Below are positions 43,537-53,616 of a DNA stretch of 64,000 nt, piece by piece. Positions within the stretch are counted from its first letter, which is position 1. Each line of letters opens with the position of its first letter. The notes beneath the pieces were generated by a model. It ran no database searches, had not been told where the DNA came from, and saw only the letters and a program-made list of their open reading frames with translations. The DNA is from BRH-c54 sp965284565 (GTDB lineage: Bacteria; Bacteroidota; Bacteroidia; Flavobacteriales_E; Vicingaceae), in assembly GCA_965284565.1 (NCBI GenBank), contig OZ260100.1:1736001-1800000 (forward strand). Reading direction: 5' to 3'. The position numbers and the translations under genes are program-made.

Positions 43537-45831
43537 TTACTTTATCTTAATAACTTTAAATTCAGTCCTTCTGTTTTTAGCTCTACCCTCAGGATTATCT
43601 TCACCATTAGGTAATTTGTTTGGAGCTATAGGATGAGATTTTCCATAACCTTTGGCAATAATTCTTTTTTTCTCAATTCCTTTAGAAAGAATATATGCTA
43701 CTGCGGCATCGGCTCTTTTCTGAGAAAGATTTAAGTTAAAGTTAGTACTTCCAATATCATCAGTATGAGAACTTAATTCAACACCAATTCCTTTATTCTT
43801 TTTAAGAATGGTAATTAATTTGTCTAGTTCTTTTTTAGAAGGTTCATTTATTTCGTATGAATCATAATCATAAAGAATTTTAGAGATAATGAAATTTTCA
43901 TTTTCAGCAATTTTAATTACTTCATCAATTTCATTTATAAGTGTAATAATGGTTTTGTCGGAAGTAAGTCTGTGGTATTTAAATTTGCCACCAGATTTTT
44001 TAGCGGCATCTATTACTTTACCATTTTCATCTAAAACTATTACATTAAAATTTCCATCGCCTTCTTCAAGCATAAACATATAAACTTCATCTGGAGCAAG
44101 TTTGTCAAAAATAAATTTTCCATCTTTGTCAGTACGAGCTTTTCCAATTACATTACCTTCTTCATCAAGAATTAGAATTTCCATTCCTTCAGAATAATCA
44201 CCAGGTAATTTTTTATATACTTGACCATAAATATTGATGGTTAATAAACTTTCATCAACTTCTTCTAGCAATTCTAATTCATCATAATAGGTGTAAGGCA
44301 AAGCTTTAAAGGTAAATTTTCCTTTGCCTAATTTATTGGCTAAAATAACTTTTTCACTATTAGAATTGGTGATATAAAGTTTTGCTTGATCCAGCTTAGA
44401 TTCATCAGACTCATCAATTTTTATGAGGTAATTTTCATCTAAACTTAATTTATCGAACTTAAAATTACCATTTTTATCTGTAGTGGTAGATTGAATAACT
44501 TGGTCATTTTCATCTAATAAGTCAATTTTTGTATTGTCGGCAGATAATTTTCCATATTGAAGGATACCATTTATAGCAGTTTTTTCAGTTAAACCTTCCC
44601 ATTTAAAACTGTAAATATCATCACTTCCAACTCCTCCGGGTCTGTTAGATGAAAAATATCCGGTATCTTTATCCTGAAAAGTAATTCCAAAATCATCAGC
44701 AGGAGAGTTGATAGGAGCTTTTAAGTTTTCAGGAGTTCCTTGTGCTTTGCCATTTTTGAATGTAATAGAGTAAATGTCTAAACCACCATAACCACCATGT
44801 CCGTCAGAAGCAAAATAAAATAAGGTATCTTTTATATAAGGAAATACTTCATCTAAAGCTGTGTTAATCTCTTTACCTAAGTTTACGGGATTCCCCCATT
44901 CTTCACCTGTTTTAGAGCTCATATACAAATCCATCCCTCCATAGCCTCCGGGCATGTTTGATGTGAAAAACAATGTTTTTCCATCATCAGTTATCCATGG
45001 GTGAGCAACCGAATAATTTTCGCTATTAAAAGGCATAGGTGTAATATCTTTCCATTTATTACCTTTAGCTGATGCTTGATATATTTTAGAGTGGTTAATT
45101 GATTTTTTTGATAACTCACCTTTTATTGAGCGAGTAAAATAAATGGTATTTCCATCTTTTGAAATAGAAACGGGGCCATCATGATATTCAGTACTTAGTT
45201 GATTTGAGAACTCTTTTACTTTCTCAAAATTCTTTTCTTTTTTAGAGTAGAAAATAGATAAATAAGGTCTGTTGGTAGAACTGTTGGTTTTTTCATTCAC
45301 AAAATCTATTTGTCTTTCAGAAATAAAAATAAGTGCATCTTGATAAACTAAAGCACAAAAATCTGAGTACTTGGAATTGATGTTTTCAACTAAATTTATT
45401 TCAAAAGCTTTATCTTCTTTTTCCCAAACGGTAATTTCTTCTATAGAATTCAGTAATACTTTTCCTAAAAAGCTGTTAGGTTCCTTTTCTAAAAATAAGT
45501 TGAATTGTTTTTTTGCCTCTACAGGTTTATTATTATTTTTTAAAACCTGTCCATAGTGTAAATGGTCTGAAGCTAATACATTACTATGAGCAGTTGCTTT
45601 TTGATAGTATTCTTCAGCAGCAGAATAGTTTTTAAGTTTTTTATGAGAAAAAGCAATGTTTCTTAAAGCTTCAGCATTATTGGGGTCTTTTTTTAATGTC
45701 TTTTCGTAATATTTTATTGCTTCAGGGTAGTTGGTTAGTTCAAAATAGCCATTGGCTTTTTTAAGTTGAGCAAAACATGAAACAGTTATTACTAAAAACG
45801 TTATAAAAGAAAAGTAATGTTTTAAAATCAT
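43537..45831 (-). CDS. OmpA-family protein with TPR and PD40 repeats
   Basis: Exported protein of 764 residues. After the signal (SCFAQ) come TPR repeats (about 20-130), then PD40/WD40-like beta-propeller repeats (about 150-385, with GNTIYFTRS, GKTLFFTSN and GYFSSNRPGG). Carboxypeptidase-regulatory-like beta segments follow (DKNGNFKFDKL, DKDGKFIFDKL), then a C-terminal OmpA peptidoglycan-binding domain (SHTDDIGS...LSQKRADA...GRAKNRRTEF, about 655-764). This layout is common beside PorP/SprF genes and resembles T9SS-associated PorE-type proteins. It starts 12 bases after the PorP/SprF gene and is probably co-transcribed with it. Confidence 0.9.
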   Translation of the reverse strand: MILKHYFSFITFLVITVSCFAQLKKANGYFELTNYPEAIKYYEKTLKKDPNNAEALRNIAFSHKKLKNYSAAEEYYQKATAHSNVLASDHLHYGQVLKNNNKPVEAKKQFNLFLEKEPNSFLGKVLLNSIEEITVWEKEDKAFEINLVENINSKYSDFCALVYQDALIFISERQIDFVNEKTNSSTNRPYLSIFYSKKEKNFEKVKEFSNQLSTEYHDGPVSISKDGNTIYFTRSIKGELSKKSINHSKIYQASAKGNKWKDITPMPFNSENYSVAHPWITDDGKTLFFTSNMPGGYGGMDLYMSSKTGEEWGNPVNLGKEINTALDEVFPYIKDTLFYFASDGHGGYGGLDIYSITFKNGKAQGTPENLKAPINSPADDFGITFQDKDTGYFSSNRPGGVGSDDIYSFKWEGLTEKTAINGILQYGKLSADNTKIDLLDENDQVIQSTTTDKNGNFKFDKLSLDENYLIKIDESDESKLDQAKLYITNSNSEKVILANKLGKGKFTFKALPYTYYDELELLEEVDESLLTINIYGQVYKKLPGDYSEGMEILILDEEGNVIGKARTDKDGKFIFDKLAPDEVYMFMLEEGDGNFNVIVLDENGKVIDAAKKSGGKFKYHRLTSDKTIITLINEIDEVIKIAENENFIISKILYDYDSYEINEPSKKELDKLITILKKNKGIGVELSSHTDDIGSTNFNLNLSQKRADAAVAYILSKGIEKKRIIAKGYGKSHPIAPNKLPNGEDNPEGRAKNRRTEFKVIKIK

Positions 45832-45843
45832 CTATCTTCGTTA

Positions 45844-46758
45844 TTAAAAATATCTAGGTGAAACAACTTGTGATTTATGCTTAAGAAAATCATAGCCAAT
45901 AAAAATTTCGTGAGAACCTCCGTTAGAAAGTTGTGTAGCGGTATAATCATAAGCGTAGCCTATTTTAAATTGGGAAGAGATGTTGAATTCTGTTAGGAAA
46001 ATTAGTGTTTGACGAGAAGTTAACGTTATACCGAATAGAAATTTATTGTTAAACAACATGCTGGCATTAATATCTAAAAAACCTTGTTTGTTTTGCCCTC
46101 TCATTATTGCAGAAGTTTTTAATGTGAGCTTTTCAGTTAATCCAAAAGCTCTACCTATTGTTGCGGTTCCGTTAATGTGTTTTTTAGCTACAGAAGTCGA
46201 AGTATCTACAACAGATAGGTTGTACTGAGCTTCATTAAGGTGGTCTAAAGCAATCCCAGCATAGAATTTATTGGTGTTGTAATAAATTCCAAAATCGAAG
46301 TTGGGTAATATAAAGCTTTCGTTAGCAGTAGCTGGAATAGCATCATCTTGGTCGCGGTATTCAATTTTAGCCCAATCGTATTGGTAGTTTAAAATTCCCC
46401 CTCTTAAACCAAAGGCTAGCTTTCCTTTACCTAATTTAATTTTATAAGCATAAACCAATGAAATGTCTTGTGTTGTTCTTGGTCCAATTTTATCATTAAT
46501 TAACTGAAAACCCAACGCCATATTTTGGTTTTTTAATGGAGAATGAATAGACAAAACTTGTGTTGTGGGTGCTCCATCTAAACCAACCCATTGACTTCTG
46601 TGGACAAGTACGCCACTAATAGCATCTCGGCTGCCGGCATAACCAGGATTTACGCCTAAAGGGTTAAACATATATAAACTGTACTGAGGATCTTGTTGAG
46701 CAAACCCCTGTAAGCTTATTATAAACGTTAGTATTAGTAGTATTTTTTTCATTTTCAA
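45844..46758 (-). CDS. PorP/SprF-family outer-membrane protein (T9SS-associated)
   Basis: Protein of 304 residues with signal peptide ending at GFAQ. The family opening QQDPQYSLYMFNPLGVNPGYAGS is present, followed by many amphipathic strands of an outer-membrane barrel. PorP/SprF proteins help anchor or export partner T9SS substrates; SprF serves the adhesin SprB. The gene is 21 bases after a type B CTD protein gene and 12 bases before an OmpA-family gene, the usual three-gene module. Confidence 0.92.
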   Translation of the reverse strand: MKMKKILLILTFIISLQGFAQQDPQYSLYMFNPLGVNPGYAGSRDAISGVLVHRSQWVGLDGAPTTQVLSIHSPLKNQNMALGFQLINDKIGPRTTQDISLVYAYKIKLGKGKLAFGLRGGILNYQYDWAKIEYRDQDDAIPATANESFILPNFDFGIYYNTNKFYAGIALDHLNEAQYNLSVVDTSTSVAKKHINGTATIGRAFGLTEKLTLKTSAIMRGQNKQGFLDINASMLFNNKFLFGITLTSRQTLIFLTEFNISSQFKIGYAYDYTATQLSNGGSHEIFIGYDFLKHKSQVVSPRYF

Positions 46759-46779
46759 TTATTCATTATTAATTGTAAA

Positions 46780-47505
46780 TTACCTTGTTATTTCTACCCA
46801 ACCTTTATAAATAGTTCCATCTACATCAGCAATATAAAAATAGGTAGAGCTTGAGAGTAAACCTCCTCCTTTGTTGCTTCCATCCCAAACAACTGTTATA
46901 TTATCATAATTTTCTCCGTACCATACTTCTTCTCCCCAACGGTTAAATATTTTTACAACATTTTCAGGGAATTGGTCGATATTTTCTATAACCCATACAT
47001 CGTTTTTACCATCGTTGTTAGGTGTAATTCCAGAATAGAATTTTAATAAACAGTCTTCATCATTTTCTATCCCAACACTAATTTGAGTTGAGTAAGAGCA
47101 GTTGTTTCCAGTAATTTCTACATTATAAACACCTGCGGTGAGTTTGTCAGCTTCCCAAATAGTAACACTATCATCAATAGCTTTTATAACCAATTGATAT
47201 GAACCAGGGCAACCTAATACGTTAGAAATAAAAATTGAACCATTTTGAGCTCCTCTACAGGATTCGTTAATTACTTCATAAGTAACAACAGAATCTGCAG
47301 TAGTTTCGGGTTGCTGAAAACCTTGTGTTAGAATTTTAGAGGTTGAAAATAAGGTTTGTACAGCAGCCTCTCCAACTGTGGAAGAAAGTGTAATGTTAGT
47401 TCCCGTTTGGTAACCACCTGTACTACCAATTACTTGTCGTGAAATGGTTGTTTGGGCAGTCGCTCCCAAGGAGAATAAGATGAATATATAGAGTATTTTT
47501 TTCAT
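46780..47505 (-). CDS. T9SS type B sorted surface protein
   Basis: Protein of 241 residues. Signal peptide (GATAQ), a short beta-rich region starting QVIGSTGGYQTGTN, a SprB-like repeat segment (SCRGAQNGSIFISNVLGCPGSY), then the gliding-motility-associated C-terminal domain of type B: SGITPNNDGKNDVW, VKIFNRWGEEVWY, and YKGWVEITR. It is unusually small for such a substrate. The following PorP/SprF gene is the likely partner for its export or anchoring. Confidence 0.88.
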   Translation of the reverse strand: MKKILYIFILFSLGATAQTTISRQVIGSTGGYQTGTNITLSSTVGEAAVQTLFSTSKILTQGFQQPETTADSVVTYEVINESCRGAQNGSIFISNVLGCPGSYQLVIKAIDDSVTIWEADKLTAGVYNVEITGNNCSYSTQISVGIENDEDCLLKFYSGITPNNDGKNDVWVIENIDQFPENVVKIFNRWGEEVWYGENYDNITVVWDGSNKGGGLLSSSTYFYIADVDGTIYKGWVEITR

Positions 47506-47518
47506 AATTTAAAAAAAT

Positions 47519-50500
47519 TTAATTATCAGACCTTGAAACTTCTAACCATCTATTTCCTGTCCATATTAATGTAATAGTATCATTACTATACAATAAAGCA
47601 TTTCCTGCAATATTTAAATTTGTAGCACCATCATTTATAGTAAATAAATAACCACCTACATTTTCAATGATTAAAAAATGTCCGGGCTTTAATCCATTTG
47701 AAATTGAACCAAGTGTTGCTCCACCAAAGGTAGTGGTGACTCTAATATAACTTCTATCGCCAACAGTTAAAGCATAAGATGCACTATTTCCAGCAGCTGC
47801 AGTTGCAGGAGTGTATGTTACAGCACCATTTACTTCTAAAGAAGTACCTGGTGTTGTTGTACCAATACCTACATTACCTGTTTGGGTAATTCTCATTCTT
47901 TCAGATAATGTGCCATCATTGGTGGAGAATAACAATTGTCCCTGAGTAGTTGAAGTTCCTGAGGTTACTGAACTTACTCTAGCAATACTTGTTGGTGTTA
48001 ATCCATTAATAAAATCTACCATTGAAGATAAAGAATTTCCACCATTTGTGTTACCTTTTAGTTCTAAAGAGGTAATACTAGCATTGCTATAAGGACCATT
48101 ATTAACTATACTCAAATATTTTGTAGCACCAGATATTAGTCCGGGAGAAGTTGTTCCAATACCAACATTTCCTACTGCATCAATTCTCATTCTTTCAGCA
48201 TTGTTGGTGTGAAAAGTCATTGGAGCATTGTTATCTTGTTCAATTCTAAAATCGGTATAAGCTCTACCTCCTGCTCTTATTAATGAAACACCAGGTGCAG
48301 GAGTTGCTAATAATAACCCCATGTTGGCATTGCCTGCCCCTGAACCGATTCTAGTATATCCAATTACATCTAATTTTTGTTCAGGAGTAATGGTGCCTAT
48401 TCCAACATCATTAGTAATAGTTGTTGGATGTATATAAGTCCCATTTAGCGTCCATGGTGATGGGGTAATAGTTAGTACAGTATTAGGGTCAGTCCATGTC
48501 ATGGTGCCATTAACATCTGATACTGGAATATAACCGTTGGTAGCTCCATTTCTCATGGTGATTTTCCCATGAACATCTAATGCAGAGTGGAAAGCATTCC
48601 CTCCAATTCCTACTTGCCCTGAAGGATTTATATTAAAAGGTTGAAGAGAGTTAGTAGCATTTTCTATTCTAAAAGTTCCTGATTCATTAGAAAGTAATAC
48701 GTATTGATTCATACTTTCCATTACAAAGGCAGCACCATTTGTTGGGGTAACTTCTTTTAATATCATAACTGCTGAAGCGTTTTCTTCTACGTGAAGTTTG
48801 GCAAGTGGAGTAGAAGTGCCAATACCAACATTACCTTCTATAAGTAGTCCGTTTGCAGGAGCACCATTACCAACGTAACCACTACCAATTGAGACCCCTC
48901 CTGCAACAGTTAATCTATTCATAGCTGTAAGTGTTCCTATTCCCACATTAGTGTTTGGTTTAATAGATATGGCTATACTTCCAGATGTGCTGGTGTTGAA
49001 ATTCCAATCGGCATTTTCTTTTTGCCACATGTTAAGGCTTGTACTTCCATCATTTGAAATTTCAAAACCATCTGTGTTTGTTGCACCAGTTGATGCACTT
49101 GTAATTTGTAAGTTCTTAACTCCATTAGTTGTTGAGTGTATTTGAAGTTTATTGGTTGAGGTATTTGTGCCAATACCCACATTGTCTCCTGCTATAGCAG
49201 GATGCAAGGTAGTACCTGTTTTTGCCCATGGAGAAGTAGGTAGAGTTACCGAATTTCCATTAGATATAGAAAGAGTATTGGTATTTAAAGTAAGGGTTTG
49301 AGCATCTGTATTATCTAAATAAGGAGTCAAATCAATGGGCGTAGGGTCGTTGGTTAATGATAAGGTGTTTCCTGATAAAGATAAATCTTGATTATCGGTT
49401 AGCACACCATTTACACTAAGAGGGTTAGCTGCAGTTCCATTTCCGTTTAGTGTTGCATCTGAAATTACTACTTGTGTACCCCAATTGTCGTTACCTAACC
49501 CAAGTGTATTTGGGTCTGTCCATTTTGCCTGACCAGTTCCATCATTGGCTAAAATCCAGTTAGTATTTAAAAAATTATTTCCTAAAACATAAAGTGAATC
49601 TGTTAAAAATAGTCCTTGATTTACATTTACAATAGTTCCTGAAGGAGAGTAGTTGTATATACTATCAGTATTATTATAGATAGCAACTTGGGCTTGATTT
49701 GCGATTTTTTGTGTTTGATTAGCAATAACTAAAGTTTGATTGATTATTGAACTATCAGAGTTTATAAATATATGACCATTTGTTACTCCATTTATTACAG
49801 ATAAGGTTTTATTCGATGGAGAATAACCCATGTATGCATTTGAATTACTACCATTAACAAAAGCGACTCCTGATGCGCCTGTTGTATTTGAGTTTATAAC
49901 AGAAACTACTGCTACATTTGGATCATTACCAATAAAACTTGCAATTGTAGAGTCAGTTGAAGCAACTGTAAGTTTACTTAAAGATAAGGTTGAACCTATA
50001 CTTACATTTCCTGAGTTGGAGTTGTTATTGTTGTATATAGTGTTTCCCGATTGTGACCAAAATCCTGCTGAACCAACATTACCCGATACAAGAGTGTCCC
50101 AAGTAGTACCGTTATATATGTAAGAAGTATTATGAGTTGAGTGATAAAAAGCATCATTTGTAGCGTTTGGATTAGGAGGAAAGGTTGTTCCGTTTCCCAT
50201 CCAGTTTACACCAATACCAGTAGCTCCACTATCTCCATTACAAACATAATAAGTAAAATCAATTTCTAAAGGTTGTAAAATATTATCTCCATTATCATCA
50301 GTACCTATATCAATTTTGTTTCCACCATTTTGGCAGTTAGCTCCAGTGGGTTCAGGAGTAACGATAGAAATGCTGTTTTTTCCGGGTGCACCTTGTGGTC
50401 CGTTTGCTGATTGTTTGGAATATAACGCATAAGGTACAGAAAGCAATTGAGAACTTCCCATAGGATCTCCATTTACTTCAACATAAAGATAATGTAATCC

Positions 50501-50791
50501 GGCTCCCCAGTTAATTCCAGCAAATGTTCCGAAAGATGGTGTTCCGCCTCCTATTTCAGCTGTAAACAAACCAAATTGGTTAGTAGAAATACCTGTATGT
50601 GTTTCTGTATAAATAGAAGTACCTGTTGGAGAACTTTGTCTTATTTCGTAAGTAACATTTAGGGTTTGGTTAACCAATGGATTTCCAGATACATCTCTAG
50701 CTACTGCTTGGTAGTTAATTTTTTCAGGAGCTTGTGCTTTAAGCATTATCCCTGAAATGAAAATAATGATAAAAAGTGATAGTTGTTTCAT
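47519..50791 (-). CDS. Large modular exported protein (VGIGT-repeat type), paralogue A
   Basis: Protein of 1090 residues with signal peptide (MLKAQ). Residues about 25-125 form a beta-sandwich beginning INYQAVARD. A DUF7151-like segment follows (ISIVTPEPTGANCQNGG...YYVCNGDSG), preceded by a short collagen-like NGPQGAPGK. Then come many degenerate repeats with NVGIGT(N/S/T)TP, like those of fibre-type proteins. No type A or B sorting domain is visible; the end is TLIWTGNRWLEVSRSDN. The first ~190 residues are about 93% identical to the neighbour at 50847-53411. Function unknown; probably a surface fibre or adhesin. It lies 13 bases upstream of the type B CTD protein gene. Confidence 0.85.
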   Translation of the reverse strand: MKQLSLFIIIFISGIMLKAQAPEKINYQAVARDVSGNPLVNQTLNVTYEIRQSSPTGTSIYTETHTGISTNQFGLFTAEIGGGTPSFGTFAGINWGAGLHYLYVEVNGDPMGSSQLLSVPYALYSKQSANGPQGAPGKNSISIVTPEPTGANCQNGGNKIDIGTDDNGDNILQPLEIDFTYYVCNGDSGATGIGVNWMGNGTTFPPNPNATNDAFYHSTHNTSYIYNGTTWDTLVSGNVGSAGFWSQSGNTIYNNNNSNSGNVSIGSTLSLSKLTVASTDSTIASFIGNDPNVAVVSVINSNTTGASGVAFVNGSNSNAYMGYSPSNKTLSVINGVTNGHIFINSDSSIINQTLVIANQTQKIANQAQVAIYNNTDSIYNYSPSGTIVNVNQGLFLTDSLYVLGNNFLNTNWILANDGTGQAKWTDPNTLGLGNDNWGTQVVISDATLNGNGTAANPLSVNGVLTDNQDLSLSGNTLSLTNDPTPIDLTPYLDNTDAQTLTLNTNTLSISNGNSVTLPTSPWAKTGTTLHPAIAGDNVGIGTNTSTNKLQIHSTTNGVKNLQITSASTGATNTDGFEISNDGSTSLNMWQKENADWNFNTSTSGSIAISIKPNTNVGIGTLTAMNRLTVAGGVSIGSGYVGNGAPANGLLIEGNVGIGTSTPLAKLHVEENASAVMILKEVTPTNGAAFVMESMNQYVLLSNESGTFRIENATNSLQPFNINPSGQVGIGGNAFHSALDVHGKITMRNGATNGYIPVSDVNGTMTWTDPNTVLTITPSPWTLNGTYIHPTTITNDVGIGTITPEQKLDVIGYTRIGSGAGNANMGLLLATPAPGVSLIRAGGRAYTDFRIEQDNNAPMTFHTNNAERMRIDAVGNVGIGTTSPGLISGATKYLSIVNNGPYSNASITSLELKGNTNGGNSLSSMVDFINGLTPTSIARVSSVTSGTSTTQGQLLFSTNDGTLSERMRITQTGNVGIGTTTPGTSLEVNGAVTYTPATAAAGNSASYALTVGDRSYIRVTTTFGGATLGSISNGLKPGHFLIIENVGGYLFTINDGATNLNIAGNALLYSNDTITLIWTGNRWLEVSRSDN

Positions 50792-50846
50792 GTTGAATGG
50801 TACGTTTTTACTAAAAACAAAAATAAAATAATATTTTTTAAAATAA

Positions 50847-53411
50847 TTAATCAGCTTGAGTTACAGTATACGTTATTCTTACTCCATATAATCTAATATT
50901 ACTTCCTGCATTTCCCTCACTTTGAAATTTTAAATAATAAGCTCCTTGATTATCAATAGTATGGTTTGGTGAAAAAGATGCTGTTTGTGGGGTTGTAGAT
51001 GTTGAATTACCAGTTAAAATAGCAGTTCCAACTGTTGCATAACTACCTGAAGCCATATTAATTTTATACATAATTATTCGAGGTTGATAGGTTGTAGTTC
51101 CATCATTATCATAAATATAAGCAGTAACATTAGTTATGATTGCTCCATCAGGTAAATTTACTGGAGCTACAGCTATAGGATATGTTCCAGAACCAGAACT
51201 CCATTGCCCATAAATAAGATTTAATGACGCATTCCATAAATCTAGCCCTTCTCGTGTTCCTACAAATGAATTTCCAGCAACGGAGTAAAAATGAGTTTTA
51301 GGTGTTTCATAAGTATATTCACCATCTACTTCAATACTTCCTCCACCATCAACATCAAGTTTTTGAGATGGAGTAGTTGTACCAATACCAATATTATCAG
51401 TTGAAACTGTTGGGTATATATTCGTTCCTGCTTTTGTCCAAGCAGTTGCTCCAGGTGAAATGGTGTTTAAATCAACCCAAGAAGCATACCCTAATGCATT
51501 TGAAGTTAAAATTCTATTAAGTCCTTCGGTTCCATCCTGAATTCGAACTTGTACAAAAAAATCAGCATTGCCATCATCTATTGTAAATGATGTTGATCCA
51601 CCATTTGGAGCTATAGCAAATAGATTTCCTGTTTCAAGCATGGTTTGGGATCCTGTTTGATATAAATCAGCTATACTTGTTCCTCCATTGCTTATACGAA
51701 GTTTACCATTTTGAATATGTAATTTTTCTGTTGGAGTAGTTGTTCCAATACCAATATTTCCATTGTTGAGTATTACTAATCTATCAATATTAGCTGTCTC
51801 TAAATGAACTTGGTTGTTTGCTGCAATTGTAGTATTTGAAAAAGCATTTAATCTTAATTCTGATCCTGAAAAAATGTTAGCATTACTTCCTCCTATAAAT
51901 TCTATTTCGTTTCCAATTATGCTGTTAATGGTTAATGGTGATGTAGCATTTGTAGTACCTATTCCAACATAATCTCCGACAATTGCAGGATGAATTGTGC
52001 TATTTGTTTTCATCCAAGGAGAAGAGGGTAAAGTAACTGTTCCACCACCATTTGAAAGAGTTAAGTTAGGAGCAGTATAAGTAAGTATTTGTGCAGGTGT
52101 ATTAATTGTGAAACTTGGAGCAGTTCCTGATACGGTAGTCATACCGGTTCCTGTTAAAGACATACTACTTGCAGGAGAAGTATTGTTTATTGTAAAGTTA
52201 GGGTAGGTACCGGTAATATTTATTCCTGTACCATTATTGAGTGCAACAGTTTGGTCAGGGGCTGTATTAGTAATAACATTACCAGATAAATTAATACCTG
52301 CTCCAGCGGTATAAGTTGGGGGAGTTGGTAAGGTAACATTATTTCCATTAGAGATAGAAAGTACGTTAGTGTTTAAAGATAATATTTGAGCATCTGTGTT
52401 ATCTAAATAAGGAGATAAATCTATTGGAGTTGGGTCGTTGGCTAATGATAAAGTGTTTCCTGTTAAAGTTAAATCTTGATTATCAGTTAAAACACCATTC
52501 ACGCCAAGGGGGTTTCCAGTAGTTCCATCGCCAGTTAATGTAGCATCACTAACAACAACTTGAGTTCCCCAGTTGTCAGCTCCTGAACCAGCATTTTGGG
52601 CTATCCAAGCAGTTCCATTCCATGTAAGAACTTGTCCGGTTCCAGGTGTAGTAGGGCTTAAGTTAACCCCTGCACCGCCTGTAATTCCAATAGTATTTCC
52701 TGAAATAGTTAAATCTTGAATTTCGTTGGTTGCCGAGGTGTCATTATCAAAAACATTTAATGGGTTGACAGTAGTACCATCTCCTGAGATATTATTGCCT
52801 TGAGTAATTACTACTTGACTTCCCCAATTGTCACCAGAAGCACTTCCGCTATCCCCATTACAAACATAATAAGTAAAATCAATTTCTAAAGGTTGAAGAA
52901 TATTATCTCCATTATCATCAGTACCAACGTCAATTTTGTTTCCACCATTTTGGCAGTTTACTCCAGTAGGTTCAGGTGTAACAATAGAAATACTGTTTTT
53001 TCCAGGTGCTCCTTGAGGACCATTTGCAGATTGTTTCGCATACAAAGCGTAAGGAACTGAAAGCAGTTGAGAACTTCCCATAGGGTCACCATTTACTTCA
53101 ACATAAAGATAATACAAACCAGCTCCCCAGTTTATTCCTGCAAATGTTCCAATAGAAGGAGTTCCTCCTCCAATTTCGGCATTAAACAAACCAAACTGGT
53201 TAGTAGAGATACCAGTATGTGTTTCGGTGTAAACAGAGGTTCCTGTAGGAGAACTTTGTCTTATCTGATAAGTAACATTTAATGTTTGATTAATTAACGG
53301 GGTTCCAGATATATCCCTAGCAACAGCTTGGTAATTTATTTTTTCTGGAGATTGAGCATTTACAATTAAACAATTTATTAATAATGCTAATGAGAGTATA
53401 ATCTTTTTCAT
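50847..53411 (-). CDS. Large modular exported protein (VGIGT-repeat type), paralogue B
   Basis: Protein of 854 residues with signal peptide (LIVNAQ) unlike that of its neighbour, followed by almost the same INYQAVARD beta-sandwich, NGPQGAPGK linker and DUF7151-like segment. The middle shares further blocks with paralogue A (VLTDNQDL, PYLDNTDAQ, NVGIGTTTP-type repeats). The C-terminal 130 residues differ: a beta-sandwich with YIYDNDG and GVRITYTV, and no sorting signal. First gene of the run toward PorP and OmpA, 55 bases upstream of paralogue A. Confidence 0.85.
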   Translation of the reverse strand: MKKIILSLALLINCLIVNAQSPEKINYQAVARDISGTPLINQTLNVTYQIRQSSPTGTSVYTETHTGISTNQFGLFNAEIGGGTPSIGTFAGINWGAGLYYLYVEVNGDPMGSSQLLSVPYALYAKQSANGPQGAPGKNSISIVTPEPTGVNCQNGGNKIDVGTDDNGDNILQPLEIDFTYYVCNGDSGSASGDNWGSQVVITQGNNISGDGTTVNPLNVFDNDTSATNEIQDLTISGNTIGITGGAGVNLSPTTPGTGQVLTWNGTAWIAQNAGSGADNWGTQVVVSDATLTGDGTTGNPLGVNGVLTDNQDLTLTGNTLSLANDPTPIDLSPYLDNTDAQILSLNTNVLSISNGNNVTLPTPPTYTAGAGINLSGNVITNTAPDQTVALNNGTGINITGTYPNFTINNTSPASSMSLTGTGMTTVSGTAPSFTINTPAQILTYTAPNLTLSNGGGTVTLPSSPWMKTNSTIHPAIVGDYVGIGTTNATSPLTINSIIGNEIEFIGGSNANIFSGSELRLNAFSNTTIAANNQVHLETANIDRLVILNNGNIGIGTTTPTEKLHIQNGKLRISNGGTSIADLYQTGSQTMLETGNLFAIAPNGGSTSFTIDDGNADFFVQVRIQDGTEGLNRILTSNALGYASWVDLNTISPGATAWTKAGTNIYPTVSTDNIGIGTTTPSQKLDVDGGGSIEVDGEYTYETPKTHFYSVAGNSFVGTREGLDLWNASLNLIYGQWSSGSGTYPIAVAPVNLPDGAIITNVTAYIYDNDGTTTYQPRIIMYKINMASGSYATVGTAILTGNSTSTTPQTASFSPNHTIDNQGAYYLKFQSEGNAGSNIRLYGVRITYTVTQAD

Positions 53412-53451
53412 GTTATATGAGTTAAATCTTTTTTAAGTAGCAATCAGACGA

Positions 53452-53499
53452 ATAAAACCTAATACATGTTGCTTTTATCTAAAATAAGATAGGTTTTAT
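53452..53499. other. Stem-loop in the leader of the paralogue B gene
   Basis: Nine-base outer arms (ATAAAACCT / AGGTTTTAT) enclose an inner stem (TATCT / AGATA), about 40-90 bases before the start codon at 53411. It has no T-run, so it could be an RNA leader structure or protein-binding site. The rest of the 205-base gap shows nothing else. Confidence 0.5.
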
Positions 53500-53616
53500 C
53501 GCCAAAAAACAATGCTTTAAGAGAACAAATATAAGAATGAAATTGGGAAAATAATAATTTTTTTAAGTTGTATTTTGATATAACTTATTGTTAATGAGTT
53601 TAGGTAGGGGGGTAGG

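Noticed and set aside
47519..53411. Repeats in the two large surface genes as a CRISPR or tandem DNA array
   Set aside because: The likeness is protein-level (VGIGT-type motifs), with irregular spacing and no constant spacer length.
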